Notes: a model not told the origin generated them from the letters alone. DNA of 64,000 bases from Gnomoniopsis sp. IMI 355080 (GCA_027946555.1 JAPEVC010000017.1:62001-126000), one strand, 5' to 3'. Counted from the first letter of the stretch, positions 41,776 through 54,163 are shown. A program made the numbers and translations.

Positions 41776-42426
41776 TCACTTCTTTGGGGTGCAGCAGTCT
41801 CCTGATTTAGTAGCGGCCGTGTCTGCCAGTCCTTTGAGTTGACAGCTTGCTTCATCAGATGACTCTTCTTGGATCTCCCCAAAGTCTTTGGCAAGGCCGT
41901 CACATATCGCTGCAAGTGTAGTATCCTTGGCTGATAATCCTGGTGGACTATGAGTCGTCCATCGGATGAAGGTGGTATTATAGACCTAGCACCCTGTCAG
42001 CTCACCTCCTCCTTGAACATGCAGAAAGGCCACTCAATAATAGACCTACATTAGACCATTCAGGATGGTGGTTCTTCAGCTTACATTGTAGTGATACTGC
42101 AGTCATAAAGTCCTAGTACAGGTCAGTTCCCTGGAAGACCAGCTTATCGGCAAAAGTTGGGTTATTTTGCTTACCCATGTCTTCGCAAAGGTCTTGAATC
42201 TGAAGGATCGCTCAATGCCTTGTCCATCTTCTGTCACTGCCCACCTGTTGCTTGCTAGGCTGTCCACTTGCTTTGAAAGCAAGGCCTCATCCGAGCCCTC
42301 GGAAAATTTGGCTCTGGTAGCCATGGTTCTGGTGGCTCCAGAGAATGGGTGAAGCCAGATGTTTGTTGTAATCGTCGTCTGTTGTAGTGTACGAGTTATC
42401 ATATGTCTGGGGAGTATGTTCATCAT
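41776..42426 (-). CDS. Pterin-4a-carbinolamine dehydratase
   Basis: Three exons on the minus strand, 42175-42426, 42050-42112 and 41776-41985. The core reads SNRWAVTEDGQGIERSFRF, FKTFAKTWDFMTAVSLQ and KNHHPEWSNVYN, containing the family motif HHPxW with the two catalytic histidines; a third His follows in WTTHSPPG. The enzyme dehydrates 4a-hydroxytetrahydropterin to recycle tetrahydrobiopterin. First true ATG is at 42426; a second at 42324 (MATRAKF) would give the usual compact N-terminus (140 aa), while the longer form (174 aa) adds an Arg/Thr-rich stretch that could target mitochondria. The C-terminus is extended by about 45 residues beyond bacterial and animal enzymes and ends CCTPKK. It is divergent from arp5. 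Confidence 0.88.
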
Positions 42427-42897
42427 GATTCTCGGGGTAATTATGAAGAGTAGTAACTCAATCAAGAGAATTCGGTATTGCGTACTTCTGTTGAGACAGT
42501 ACCTACGAAAGTCAGAATTGACAGGGATTCAAGCACATGCAAGCTGCGCGTTCCCGCAGCCGCCCCACCCTTGTTCCTCCAGTAAGCCTCACCAAGAAAG
42601 CGCGACCACTAGGTAACTGAAGCCAACAACACCAGCCTTGCCAATCAAAGGATTATCGGCGGCAGGCACCTGAGCAGCTTGCTTTAGCTTAGGTAGCTTC
42701 TGTTCATCTTTGAAGAAGACTTGAGCTTCTCTCTCTGATCAGTAGCGTTTGTCTGAGTTCTACACCAAAACCTCCAACTTCAACCATCACCTTCTTTGGA
42801 TTCCCAATCATGTTCGCATTCCTCTTCCCGTCATAATAGTGATACTCTGTGGGCTTCCGCATCGACGACGCTCACGAAAAGACGCCGACCAGCAAAA
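42427..42897. promoter_or_regulatory. Divergent promoter region (pterin dehydratase / arp5)
   Basis: 471 bp between divergent starts. An in-frame ATG at 42796 upstream of the chosen arp5 start lies here and is probably in the leader. No specific site assigned. Confidence 0.5.
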
Positions 42898-45423
42898 ATG
42901 GCACCCACAGCGACCTATGACACGATCTTTGGCAAGCCTGGTCCTGCCGCCGACCTTCCTCCGCCAACACTATATCCTGTCAAGGAGACCAAGTTCGAGA
43001 AACCTACCCCAGTGCAGGCGGACGGTCGCGAAAAGGCGCTGCAACAGCCAAAAGGCGCAGCAGCCATAGTAATAGACAATGGTTTGTTCGCCCTCCCCTC
43101 CCAATCCATTAGCGCTGTTCACTCTGACCATTGCGCTTGTGTCCCATACCCACAGGCTCCTCCACCGTCCGCGCAGGATGGTCCTTCGAATCCGCCCCGC
43201 GCGTCGCCATCCCGCCCATTATGGCCAAGTACCGCGATCGCAAGCTGGGCAAGACCTTCTCGCTCGCCGGCTACGACTGCTACTCCGACACGACAGCGCG
43301 CAGTCACATCCGCAATGCCTTCGAGGCTGGCACCGGCGTTGTTGCCAATTGGGACGTCATGGAGCATGTGCTTGATTACTGCTTCCTGAAGCTAGGCATG
43401 AATGGCGTGGATGGGAACATTGATATGCCCATTGTCATGACTGAAGCTGTGGCTAATCTTCCATATTCGAGGAAATGTGAGTTGTCCCATGGAGCACAGG
43501 GGCAGTGTACGCTATGGGCCATACATGGATGCTGATGAAAGAGAATAGCCATGACGGAAATCATCTTCGAATGCTATGGCGCCCCAAGTCTCACATATGG
43601 CATCGATTCCCTTTTCTCGTATCGTCACAACGGAGGCAACACCGGCCTGGTCGTGTCTTCCTCGTACAGCTCCACCCACGTAATACCCGTCTATAATCAG
43701 AGGCCCATGCTGGCTCAGGCAATCCGTTTGAACTGGGGTGGATACCATGCTGCAGAGTATCTCATGAAGCTCATCAAGCTGAAATATGACCACTTCCCCG
43801 GAAAGATGGCTCCGTCGCAAACCGAATTCATGGTACAGGATCACTGCTATCTTTCGAAAGACTACGATAATGAGCTGGCGAGTTACTTGGACTGGACTGG
43901 CCTAGAAGATCGGGAGCGGATCATTCAATACCCCTACACGGAGGAGGTCATCGTGCAAAAGACAGAGGAGGAGCTGGCCAAAATAGCAGAGCGTAAAAAG
44001 GAGAGCGGTCGCAGGTTACAAGAGCAGGCCGCAAAAATGCGACTAGAGCGCCTTATGAAGAAGGAGCAGGAACTTGAATACTACAAGGACGTGCAACGGC
44101 GGCTGGTGGACCAGAACAAGAAGGAGACCAAACGAATTCTCGATGACGCGGAAGTCAAGGATGAGGCGCAGCTCGAAAAGATAGTCAAGAACCTCGAGCA
44201 AAATATCAAGCGCGCGCGCCAGAAGGACCTTGGCGGCCCTGTCGAGGAAGAGCAGGCTGAAGAACCCGACTTTAGTCTTCTTGAGGTCCCAGACGAGGAG
44301 CTCGACGAGGCTGGTATCAAAGCCAAGCGCCAGCAGCGATTAATGAAATCAGGCCTAGAAGCGCGTCTGCGCGCCAAAGCCGAGAAAGAAGCTGAAGCTG
44401 CCCGCATCGCAGAGGAAGCTCGTCTAGACGAGGAGAAGCGCATCAACGACCTGGAGGGTTGGCTCGAGGAGCGTCGCGAAGCTCGTCTCGAGACACTTGC
44501 AAAGCTGAAGGACCGAGAGCGTCTCAAGCAGGATCTCGGAAATCGCAAGTCCCTCGCATCTCAAATACGCATGAAGCAGCTCGCCAATCTAGCCGCCGAT
44601 AACCCCAGTGGCGCGACGGGTCGCAAGCGCCGCCGTGGCGGCGATGACGATGACTTTGGTGCCGACGATGCGGATTGGGGCGTGTACCGCAATGTCGCTG
44701 TGGGCGCCAACAAGGGCGACAGCGATGATGAGGAGGACCAGGAGGAGAATCTCGATGTGACGATTCGGAATCTCGAGGAGGATCTGCTCAAATACGACCC
44801 GGAATTCACATACGAGCACACGATCGAAGCGCAAAACAACTGGACCAAATCACTGCTACATGCATGGCGCTACGGCCCGCGCCCCGTTGATGAGGGTTCC
44901 CAGGCCGAGCGCCACCAGATCCACCTGAACGTCGAACGCATCCGCGTGCCCGAGGTGGTCTTTCAGCCGTCGGCGCTGGCGGGCGTCGACCAGGCCGGTT
45001 TGGTGGAGATTGCAGGCGACATTCTTACACAACGCCTGACGGCAATCCCCGGCATCGATCGGAACGACTTCCTCAAGGATATCTTCCTCACCGGGGGCGC
45101 AACCCTCTTCCAGAACTTTGACGAACGATTACGTAGTGGGTTAATGCCGTTGCTGCCGGACGGCGCGCCACTGCAGATACGCAGAGCCAAGGATGCCCTG
45201 CTGGATGCGTGGCGCGGTGCGGCTGCATGGACGGGCGGCGAGGAGTGGAAGCGCGCGCAGGTCACAAGGGAGGAGTATCTCGAAAAGGGGCCGGAATGGT
45301 TCAAGGTATGTCCCATCTACGTTGTTCCTCTCAAAATATGGACCTCCAGCAGGAAATGAAAACTTGGGACTGACATGATTTCCACTATTACAGGAGCACG
45401 ACCTAGGCAACGTCTTGCCTTAG
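42898..45423 (+). CDS. arp5: Actin-related protein Arp5 (INO80)
   Basis: Four exons, 42898-43081, 43156-43476, 43549-45305 and 45394-45423, give 763 aa (yeast Arp5, 755 aa). The actin fold is seen in IVIDNGSSTVRAGW (nucleotide P1 loop), in TEAVANLPYSRKSMTEIIFE and in DIFLTGGATLFQNFDERL near the end. It is interrupted by the large Arp5-specific charged insertion of Glu/Lys/Arg coiled coil (roughly residues 290-560) that contacts Ies6 and the nucleosome. Arp5 acts with Ies6 in the INO80 remodeller in the nucleus. Start: MAPTATYD at 42898 is preferred over an in-frame ATG 34 codons upstream because that stretch is low-complexity. The final 10 codons are a separate exon. Confidence 0.94.
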
Positions 45424-46581
45424 GAGAGGAACGCGCTCGCCGCGTCGTGGCACAGGTGGCAGGAAAAAAAGAGACCAAGGATTGTTCCGACGGAAGACGA
45501 ATGATAAGGCAGTGGTGATGCTATCTCCACTTCTTCCCAACACATTCCCGCCAATGGAGACGGACCTGGTCAATTTTGCCAAGTGTGATAGTTGTCACGG
45601 CCGGTCCCCGGTCCCCGTAGTTGGTTACAACGGAAAACAGGCTTACGGTGCTTGGAAGTGGTGAGGGCGCTTTTTGTTTTATCTTACGAGGAGAAGTAAG
45701 GCTAGTCTTGGAATGGGGGTCCGGGTTAAAATGGTCAGTGATAAATTCAAAGTTGATCGTTTGTGTCGCTAAGGAGTACTGGGAATTGCCTTGATAGAAA
45801 GGGCAGTTCATGTAGCAAGTGATCCAAACTTAGGCGAAAATACAACCTTGGAATGCAATTGTACGATAGTGGTTTTAAGGCACCCTTTTGATGATTAGGG
45901 TATCAATGTAGACTTAATAGGTCCTGCCTTGGTAGCTTGGGTGTGAACTTGACATGTATGGTCCGTCCAGCATCAACACAATCCCATCATCATCGATTTT
46001 GTTCAGGTACGACGTAGCACTCACATCTCAGGGGAAAAAGGACCCGAAATCTTTGATTTCTTCTAAAAGGCCAATCCAGAATAAAGGAGCCATTGGGAGA
46101 AGTACGTGCAAGAATGTAGGTACTGATAGTCACAGCAATCAAATCCATTATAACCCCAGTCAGTCAATCCATCCTTCTTCACCGTGTAGTAATCAAGCCC
46201 CCTTCGCCTAAACCGATTTAGAAGAGATGGGTTGAAAGTCACATACTTTCTGTGTTTAAAAGAATAGGCCCAACATCAATTGGATGTCCTTATTCGACCA
46301 TAGCGGCACCGTTAGCCCACTTCCATTATGCCTCAGTCTCATACACCGTTTATGAGTCAAATTGTCTCATTTCTTTGAAAATTCGACACAAGACTTAGCA
46401 TCGTTTGTCGTCCGCGTTCTTACTGATGTGACAGGGGCGCCATTGACTTGCTGTAGAAGTGCTGGGTAACACCGTTGTCGTCAACAAAGGTCCCAACGAA
46501 ATTGCCTACAGTTTGCCAATGACAAACATCTCCACCGCGCAGCTGCGTGCTCAAATTGCCGCCCTCTTGACCATCCACGCA
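45424..46581. other. Convergent intergenic region
   Basis: 1.16 kb between arp5 and the bZIP gene. No gene recognised; short open frames show no family resemblance. Confidence 0.5.
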
Positions 46582-47487
46582 CTACATGTTAGCCGCCGGG
46601 ACAGCCTCAGAGTCCTGCAATTGTCGAGCAATCTCTGCAGCAGTACGAGCATCCTCCGCAGCCTGCGTATCTGCGGCCTCCGTCTTATAAGCGACCTCAG
46701 ACCGACTAAGACTTTGGACTGCCTGTGCGACGGCATCGAGGGATGAGGCGCCGCCTGCAGAACCCGTGTTAGGGGTTGGCTCAGCTGGGGGACCTTCATC
46801 CTGACCGTAGGCTGGTTGGGGCAGACCGTGTGCCTCTGGACCGGCAGTTCCAGGAGGAGCAGACGGATTGAGGTTAATGTGTGGTGGAGGGTGAGGAACC
46901 TCGATCTGGCTCTCTTGGAGACGAGACTGTAGATGAATGATGTACTCTCTCAGGGCATTGTTATCCGCTTGAGCCATCTTGAAGGCGTTCTCCATCTCGG
47001 TATACTCCCGGACCTGCTGCTCCAGCTTCTTGATGTAGCCTTCCTTTCGTTGGCGGAATGCTCGCTATGTAACGTTAGCCTTAATAATACAGCATAGCAT
47101 CTAGGGACTCTACCTGAGCGGCACGGTTCTGGGCAGCACGCTTCGAATTTGACAGCTCCCGCTTCGCCTTTCGGCCATCTCCATCCATACCGGGAGGCGA
47201 CAGACCGTGTTCGGGTGGACCACCCGGGTGGTCGGGAGGGACACCACTGGGCATCATATTGGCGGTGGGAACAAAGTCTGGGCTTCTCAGGGAGGGGTGC
47301 AGAGAGAGCTCAGCTTCTAACGCCGAGACGGGAGGGGTAGCTGGGTCGGGATAGCCACCTTGCGACAGCAGCTGAGTGACCGGCGCAGTTTCCAAGTGCA
47401 GCGGCTCTGGGCGTGGGACCAACTTCTGGGGAGGCCGAGTTGCGTTGCCGTTCTGACTGAGAGATTCTGAACTAGACTGTCCTTGCT
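46582..47487 (-). CDS. bZIP transcription factor (main exons)
   Basis: Two firm exons, complement(46582-47064, 47114-47487), separated by a 49-nt intron that splits the basic region. Spliced, the basic region reads SKRAAQNRAAQ/RAFRQRKEGY with the Yap/AP-1-type NxxAQxxFR signature, followed by a leucine zipper (KKLEQQVREY, then ALREYIIHLQSRL). The N-terminal part is Pro-rich and disordered; the C-terminus is Ala/Glu-rich. It is a sequence-specific nuclear regulator; target genes cannot be read from the sequence. The first exon begins in phase 1 at 47487 after an acceptor, so a short 5' coding exon is missing. Two candidates fit in phase: 48771-48789 (ATG, MQAARN, GTCAGT donor) after a 1.28-kb intron, or a nearer one ending at about 47527 with a GTGCGC donor and a 40-nt intron. 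About 290-300 aa in total. Confidence 0.85.
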
Positions 47488-48770
47488 CTATGGTGATAAG
47501 GTAATCATGTCAGCGTGATGGCGCACCATTGACGAGGATTGTGAGAAGCGTTTGACGAGAATGAAATTCCATATCATCGACAATTGGCTATGTGCAATAC
47601 GCGGCGCTCCGGGGGCGAGCAGCCTGAATACATGGCCAGGTGGCTGACTAAGAGCAGTAATAATATGACATGTGGAGATGTGGGTGAATGAAGTTGATGC
47701 TCAAGGCCAGGAGTATTGGAGTGCCGTGCAAGGTTCCATGATCTTCGTGGACAGCCACTCGACCGTAAATCAGTGCAGGCTAAGCGTCGGGCTGCTGAGG
47801 TAAGGAGGGCGAGGGAAGGAATGATGGCGAAGCAAAATGCGGTGCGAGATAGGATCAGAGAGGGATGTGGTGGTGATGAAGTAAGCGAGAGTGTCCAGGG
47901 TCAAGGTAACAATCCGCTTATTCGGCATGCAATCCGAAGGCAACATACAGCTCAGCTCAAAGCAAGAGTTGGTCTGTGTGTACGAGAGCAAGCTGCTTGA
48001 GGAAGAAAGTGAAGTCGTTACCGGATGCTCCATAGGTGAAGAGACAGACGACTGGGATGAGATGAGATAGCGGCTCGAGTGAAGAGGGATTGGGAGGTGG
48101 TTGATTACTTATTTGTCGGTGTGGGAGAGGGAGTGAGAATGCGGATTTGTACCGTGCAAGTACCTGCTGGCCCAGCTTGGGGATGTGGCGTAAGAGGAAG
48201 GGTGGAGAACCATCCATTATGTAAGAGACATCGGCAACGGCGTTCATGAAGCCTCTCAGTCTGGGTGAACTGAAATGGCTGCATTGGTGACTTGCCATGA
48301 CAGCTTTTTAATCTGTGGCTCATTCCATATGGCCATAAGACTGGAAGCTGAAGCTGGTGCTCTTGCCAAGCAAACAAGACGCACCACTGCGTCGTCCACT
48401 TGGGACGTACGTCGATCGGAGTCGAAGACCAAGACCCATGCATACAGGCACCCATCACTCGAATTGGGCCATGTACCAGCCTGGAGGAGCTGCAGGAGCC
48501 GAGGGGATTGTGTCATGCGAGTGTGGTGTGTGTGTCCTGAGGCGCGAGGTTGACGATGAGGATGCAGGTAGGCATGAGTATGAACATGAGCATGATCACC
48601 AGAGACGGCGCGGCTTTCAGGGAACTGTACATCGGAGCCGTCCAGATGCCCTCAAATAATGTCTATATCGAGAGCCGCAATCATGTCCTGGGGAAGAGGG
48701 GGTGGGGTTGCAAGAAGCATAGGGGGCCAAAAACAGGAAGGAATACATGGCAGTGACAAGTGTGACTGAC
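47488..48770 (-). other. Long first intron or leader of the bZIP gene
   Basis: If the distal start is used this is a 1283-nt intron (GTCAGT...CCATAG), otherwise a promoter and 5' leader. Short upstream open frames occur on the minus strand. No other gene seen. Confidence 0.5.
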
Positions 48771-48789
48771 CGTTTCTAGCAGCCTGCAT
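48771..48789 (-). other. Candidate first coding exon of the bZIP gene
   Basis: ATG followed by 16 nt and a GTCAGT donor; encodes MQAARN plus one base, and the phase (1) matches the acceptor at 47487, giving MQAARNEQGQSSSESLSQ. Supported by phase and sense only. Confidence 0.45.
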
Positions 48790-51700
48790 CTTACTGGTCG
48801 CCAATCAAGCAGCGTCAAGAGGAGTCAGCAAAGCGAGCCGTGGGCTTCCGCTCGACCTTGTTGCTTGTTCGTGTTCTCGTTTCGGGGCCTGGTTGCTTGC
48901 TTGCGTAAGAGAACCTGACTCAGCAGTGACTGTGAGCCTGATGAGGGAGGCTTTTCGATACTTGCGGGCTTGGTCGATCTTGCTCGGCGCAGCTTGCGGC
49001 TCGGCAATGCACAAAGCCTGGCTTTATCAGAACCTCCCAAGTCAAACAACAATGATGGCTGATTCGGGCAATATGTTTGTGACTTTGTCGACGAGGGTCT
49101 TCCGCGATCCGAGAGTAGAATTGATGACTAATGTCTTCCAAATCGATGGCAGGGGTCCTGGTCTGCTGTCGGTTCAAATCGAAGGGTGAGTGTTTTGGTG
49201 GGACCTAAATGGGATGGAGGGATGGTGAGTACATCCGACGGGCCGGTAGATGCGTACTTTGGCAAGGATTGGTTCCTCGTCGCAATGCTCAGGTGAGAGC
49301 GACTGGAAAACCGTCAATGGCTTGACTCTGACGAGGACGTGCGTGCTGTCTCCCTGGACCGCGCTGGATCTGGGTCGCGTGGCACTGATGAGGTCTGTCT
49401 GAATGGCCGAGGCACAACCTGTTGGTTAGCCGGGGGGGCCATTTTTGAGTGATGACTGTGTGATGACAGCTTGCAGGTTTGCAGGTTTGCAGTCTGGCCA
49501 GTGTGGCAGTTTGCAGCCGCAAAGACAATGCAACTCACCTCCGAAGGATGACAGGCGTCAGGGCCAGTGGTCAGTGTCACTAGATGCTCGGTGGGAGGGA
49601 TTGATGACAAGTCAGGACTGCTAAGTCAGCGGACGGGCGACGACGTGTTTATGTAAGATGGAAGAAAACGGCGGCATCGACTTGGAGGAAGCGGAGTTTG
49701 AGCTTTTTGAACCGGGCTGACGGGCTGACGGACTGCTTGGCTGCCATAGCAGGGGTGGCTCGTGCTCTGACTAGTGTCTATTGTTGGCTTGTCTCAATTA
49801 CGTAATATGCGCCATTGTGGCTTCCCCATCAACGTTCCTTCACAACGTCGGGCGTGTAATTGATGCCTGCCTAGATACCGTGCCTGTGTAGTACTTGCCT
49901 TGACTCCAATAGTCTTCTCCTAGTATTTCAGTCATGTCTTGGAAGCCATAAACGTCCGAGGGCAGAAGAGAGGTACTTCCTGTGTGGTTTGTCAGCGTGG
50001 CTGGGCGGCTGAGACGGTCGCACAAAGATCCGACCGGGCTTCTTCCAATCCAATTCTCGCGTCTTACTTACTGCACTCATCATTCCCGGAAGTTCATTGG
50101 GATAACGACACTGCGCAATAATGGTCATCATGTCTTTAATGTCCGGGCTGCCCCCCCCCCAACCCTGCTGCACATCAACACCCCACAGACGCGAACTTGC
50201 CTGGCGGCCCTGGCCTGGAGAAATCGATCGTCGGGGGGACGTACCTCTTCACTTACCAAATAGTCACCGTAATGCTGCCGTATTAGGTGGCCCCTGGGTG
50301 TCAGAAAATGGCGAAAAGCAACGTTCTGCAACTTTGCTGCCCCCTGCATAGTCCCTAGCCACTCACGTGTGAGTAAATATCAGGGGGCCGTCGACTGCTG
50401 TGTCACTTACGTAGCACGGAAAGGTCCATCTTCACACCAGAGGGCATATTTTGCGTGAACGCGAAGGTTTAGAGGAACTTCCAACGGTTCAAATCATACC
50501 TCTGCTATGAATTACCAATTCTTCATGGCGAGGACCCTGGCATGCCCTCCTTTGGACGAGCGGTATCCTTGTCAATGGTTTCGGGTCTGGATATTAGTAC
50601 GGCAGCACGTTTTGCGTGCTTACTTAGAGCTCAGGCCCCACCGTCGAGACATGGCTTATAGTTTGTTTGGAAAAGCCATGATCATTCGACAATTGTCTAG
50701 TGCGATCAAGCTATCATTCTAGGCATATGCTGAAAAGCCTCCCGTCGTCCATTCATGCGTGGTTGGCTCAGTAGTACGACAGATGGGGCCGACATTGAAG
50801 GCATGTGATCTGTACTTACAAATCCGTCGAAGGTCTTTGACCGACGAAAGGCATATTGATTGATGCTGACACTAACCTAGACAAGGGATCTATCTCGCTT
50901 TCTGGGGCACAATTATCCTGTTCAGAAGCAGCCAGCAACTTGAAGGATCCAGAGCACAGGTTGGTCTGCGCCTGGACACGCACTGGTTTCTCCATTGGGT
51001 TAATGGCTGATTCGATCATCTCGAGTTGCGAAATCCGAGCAGATTGTGAATTTCTTCCCCGATCGGATTTCTGCAGGTGAGGGAGAGGCCGCGTCAACTA
51101 CTAGCATGAGCGTCAGCACTTTTTCTCGATTCCTGTGCGGCCAGTAGTGGAGCAGAACCAGAATTTTTCAATATTCTTTAAACACGGCTTTTCAGACCTA
51201 TTGATAATTTTTCTCACATGTCGACATCACCCAGACCACGACGGATGCCTCTGTGTCTATAGCATGGCTGCTCCGCATCTGACGAGTGCCGGGTGACCGC
51301 CACCTTGACGGTGGCGCCAGCTGCGCATAGATATCTCGCAAGACGTAGACTCAAGACACCCCCCCTCCCCCAAGTGATACTCAGGCTAGACCTGTGGACA
51401 ACAGGACCGCGTAGTCCGGGCAAGCTTTTAGCTGCATGAAGCAGGCACACAGCGAGAGAGCAGAGCGCGGCTTCATGATCGGGAATAATATGCGGATCTC
51501 TTCTCCCGCCCAGACGACAGGAAAAAGGCTGTTGCCAAGCGAAAGCCAGACGGCTCTCACTGACTGATCTCGTGGAGCATCTCGAGCCTCCTTGCCAGGC
51601 AACGTGCAGGCTTAGTGTGCCCACGTAAGCAATACTATGGACACGAGGCCTGTCAGAGAGAGCCTCATGATGTGGAAGAAAACAAAAAGTCCGAGCATCG

Positions 51701-52628
51701 CATCATGCCAGCGCTGGCAGATGCCAAACGGGCAAGCGGACGGCCTGGCTTTGCACCCGGTTTGCATGTCAATGTACTTCTCTGATGTCAAAAAGACAAG
51801 ACACGACGGCAAAGTTTCGAGTATCGATAAGTCGTTGCATGTATTCCAATAGGTTCGAAGGCACAACCAAGTGATGGCGCAGGCCGCGCCTTGCTGACGC
51901 CCGAATCCCCCTGCCCTTCCTATCGCTCAACTTACAGGACCTCAACGCCTGTACGTTCTAGTTGAATGTCTGTCCCGTCTTGTGCTCACGCAAGATGAGT
52001 GGTCATGAAACGGAGAAAGGAGGTAGTCGAAAGCACCGGTTCATGGGTCCTGTCTCTTTCTCCTCTCCCCCCAGCTACGAACCACTCGTCAGGGCCTTTT
52101 CTCGCAACTTTGTGGAAAGGCAGGAAGGCCAGCAGGATGAGCGGGCTGCGTTAAGTTTAGAGATACGGAAGGATGCTTTCTAAATGTTCACTGAGTCAGA
52201 TGGCGGCTATGAATTTGTTTCCCGCCACAGACTGCTGTAGTTGGTGGTGCTAGAGGACCTTGCAACGAAAGAATCCAACACTTCTGCCTAGACATTAATA
52301 GAAGCCTATTTACAGCAGCGATAATATTGAAACTTGGAACCTTGCCAGGCTGATCCTTTGGCATGTTGTCTCCAGCTTCTCGGTCCGGAACTTCGAAGGA
52401 ACGGTAATTCCGACACATCTTGAGATCTCGTGCATCAGGCGATGTAGGGAAGTGCATGAGGCTCTGCAGGCGGACCTGACGAGAGTATGATGGCCTGGTC
52501 ATCCACGATGACAAAAGCTTCGGGTACCAGGTTTTGTAGATCGCAAGAGACGACCAGAGTTATTGCTGACAATGATTTGTGTTTAATTTTTGAGTTACTT
52601 CCTATCTAGAGGCTGTATTGCTGTGCTT
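48790..52628. other. Gene-poor interval, 3.8 kb
   Basis: No gene recognised on either strand; open frames are short and overlapping. Contains a run of 10 C at 50151-50160 and a C-rich tract at about 51359-51370. The left end should hold the bZIP promoter. It marks the change from the dense housekeeping block to the accessory right arm. Confidence 0.55.
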
Positions 52629-54163
52629 CTAACACGGCCGTACACCCGCTAGCACCTGTGCGCCACCCGCAACCCAAGGAGACTTGAACAACCTACCACC
52701 CTTCCACACATGGGTGATGTTCTCCTGTTTTGTCAAGACATCGACATCGATCAAAGGATTCTCGGACACTGCGATAAAATCTGCATCAAAGCCCTCCTTC
52801 AACTGTCCAGCCTTAGGGCCTTGAGGGCCCAACGTCTCAGGTGGAATCGCCGTGGCCGATTCGATCGCCTGCAGGGCAGACATACCAGCGACCTTCATCC
52901 AGTGTAATTCACTCGCGTTGTTTCCATGGGCCAGTGGATTTTTTCTGTCACTGCTGGATGTATCTGTACCCAGCGCGACGCGTACGCCTTGCTCGACCGC
53001 GAACTTGAAGCTGTCCCTGCTCAACTGCAGCATCCTTTCGAGCTTTTTCTGCAGGATCGGAGGAAGATCCCATGCGCCCTCGGCTAGACTCTCGACGATG
53101 TGCCTCGTCGGCACGAGGATTGCATTCTTTTCCTTCATCAGATCTGCAACCTCTTGATCCAGGTACATGCCATGCTCGACACTCTTCACGCCGCCCCGCA
53201 GCGCATTCATAATTCCTGGCTTGCCAATTGCATGGCTTGCCACCACGCGGCCACTCCGTCCAGCCTCCTGGACGATCGCCTCGATCTCTGCTGGCGAGAA
53301 TTGACTGTTCTCGGGTTGATCGTTCAGGCTTAGCACTCCCCCCGTGGAGCAAATCTTGATGACCTTGGCCCCGTTCCGAATCACGGTTCGAGTCATACGG
53401 ATACACTCGTCCACGCCATCGCACAGCGCGAACATCTGGCTGCCGTCGCCGATACCCTTCACGAGGCTTAGCGGACATTCTAAAATGAAACATTAGTTCT
53501 CCACACCTCTCTCACAAAGTGCTATGCCAATTGAAGGCGATTTACCATGCTGGTCTCCATGACCGCCCGTGATGCTCAGCACACTGAGTGCAGAGTAGAC
53601 GGTTGGGCCTACGATCGCCCCCTTTTCGATAAGAGGCTGCAGGTAGCCTGCGGTGCCGCCGAGCTCGCGGACTGAGGTAAATCCGGCGAGCAGTGTCGCA
53701 CGGAGATCATCAACGAGCACAGCGCCAACCTGTGCCGCTTGGCCGGGCAGAAACTGCTTGAGGGATTCCTGCAAGCTGCCGACTACATCGGCGCCGAGGA
53801 AGTGTGTGTGGACATCCCCTAACCGTATCTATGTCAGCGGACGTCTGCAGAGAATTTGCTGGGCATCATTGGAAAAAGAAAAAAAAACAGAGGCATCTCA
53901 GCAGCATCCTGGGAAAGGGGGAGGGGTTGTTTGAGCATACACATTCCCGGCATCAGCACCCCGCTGTACTTGGTGAAAGCCACACAATCATACTTGCAGG
54001 GTAGCGACGGGTATGACCCGACCCAGACAATGATGCCGTCCGCTTTGGAAATTATCATGCCACCATACTGAATCGGTTCACCGCGACCGGGAATGAGCAG
54101 GTCAGCATGTACGCCGAAGAGGTCTTGAAGGTCTTGAGAGAAAGTGCCAGTACCACCGCCCAT
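52629..54163 (-). CDS. Ochratoxinase-like amidohydrolase
   Basis: Three exons, complement(52629-53479, 53546-53818, 53941-54163), give 448 aa. It is an amidohydrolase-superfamily (imidazolonepropionase-like) metallohydrolase resembling the fungal ochratoxinase. Metal ligands and catalytic residues are all visible: HTH at 78/80 (MWDVHTH), the lysine expected to be carboxylated at about 207 (KVIKICSTGG), His 248 (ASHAIGK), His 268 (VEHGMYL) and Asp 338 (LGTDTSS). The C-terminal beta-sandwich part ends ITHVWKGGRLFKSP, as in that family. Such enzymes cleave amide bonds of aryl-amino acids or cyclic peptides; the native substrate is unknown. No signal peptide is evident. Start: ATG at 54163, five residues of glycine-rich leader before the domain. 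It sits alone beside a pseudogene. Confidence 0.88.

Noticed and set aside
44081..44548. 155-codon frame antisense to arp5
   Set aside because: Ser/Arg-rich product arises from the Glu/Lys-rich arp5 insertion read backwards.
49000..52500. tRNA-like GGTTCAAATC boxes near 49170 and 50485
   Set aside because: No matching A box, acceptor stem or cloverleaf could be built around them.
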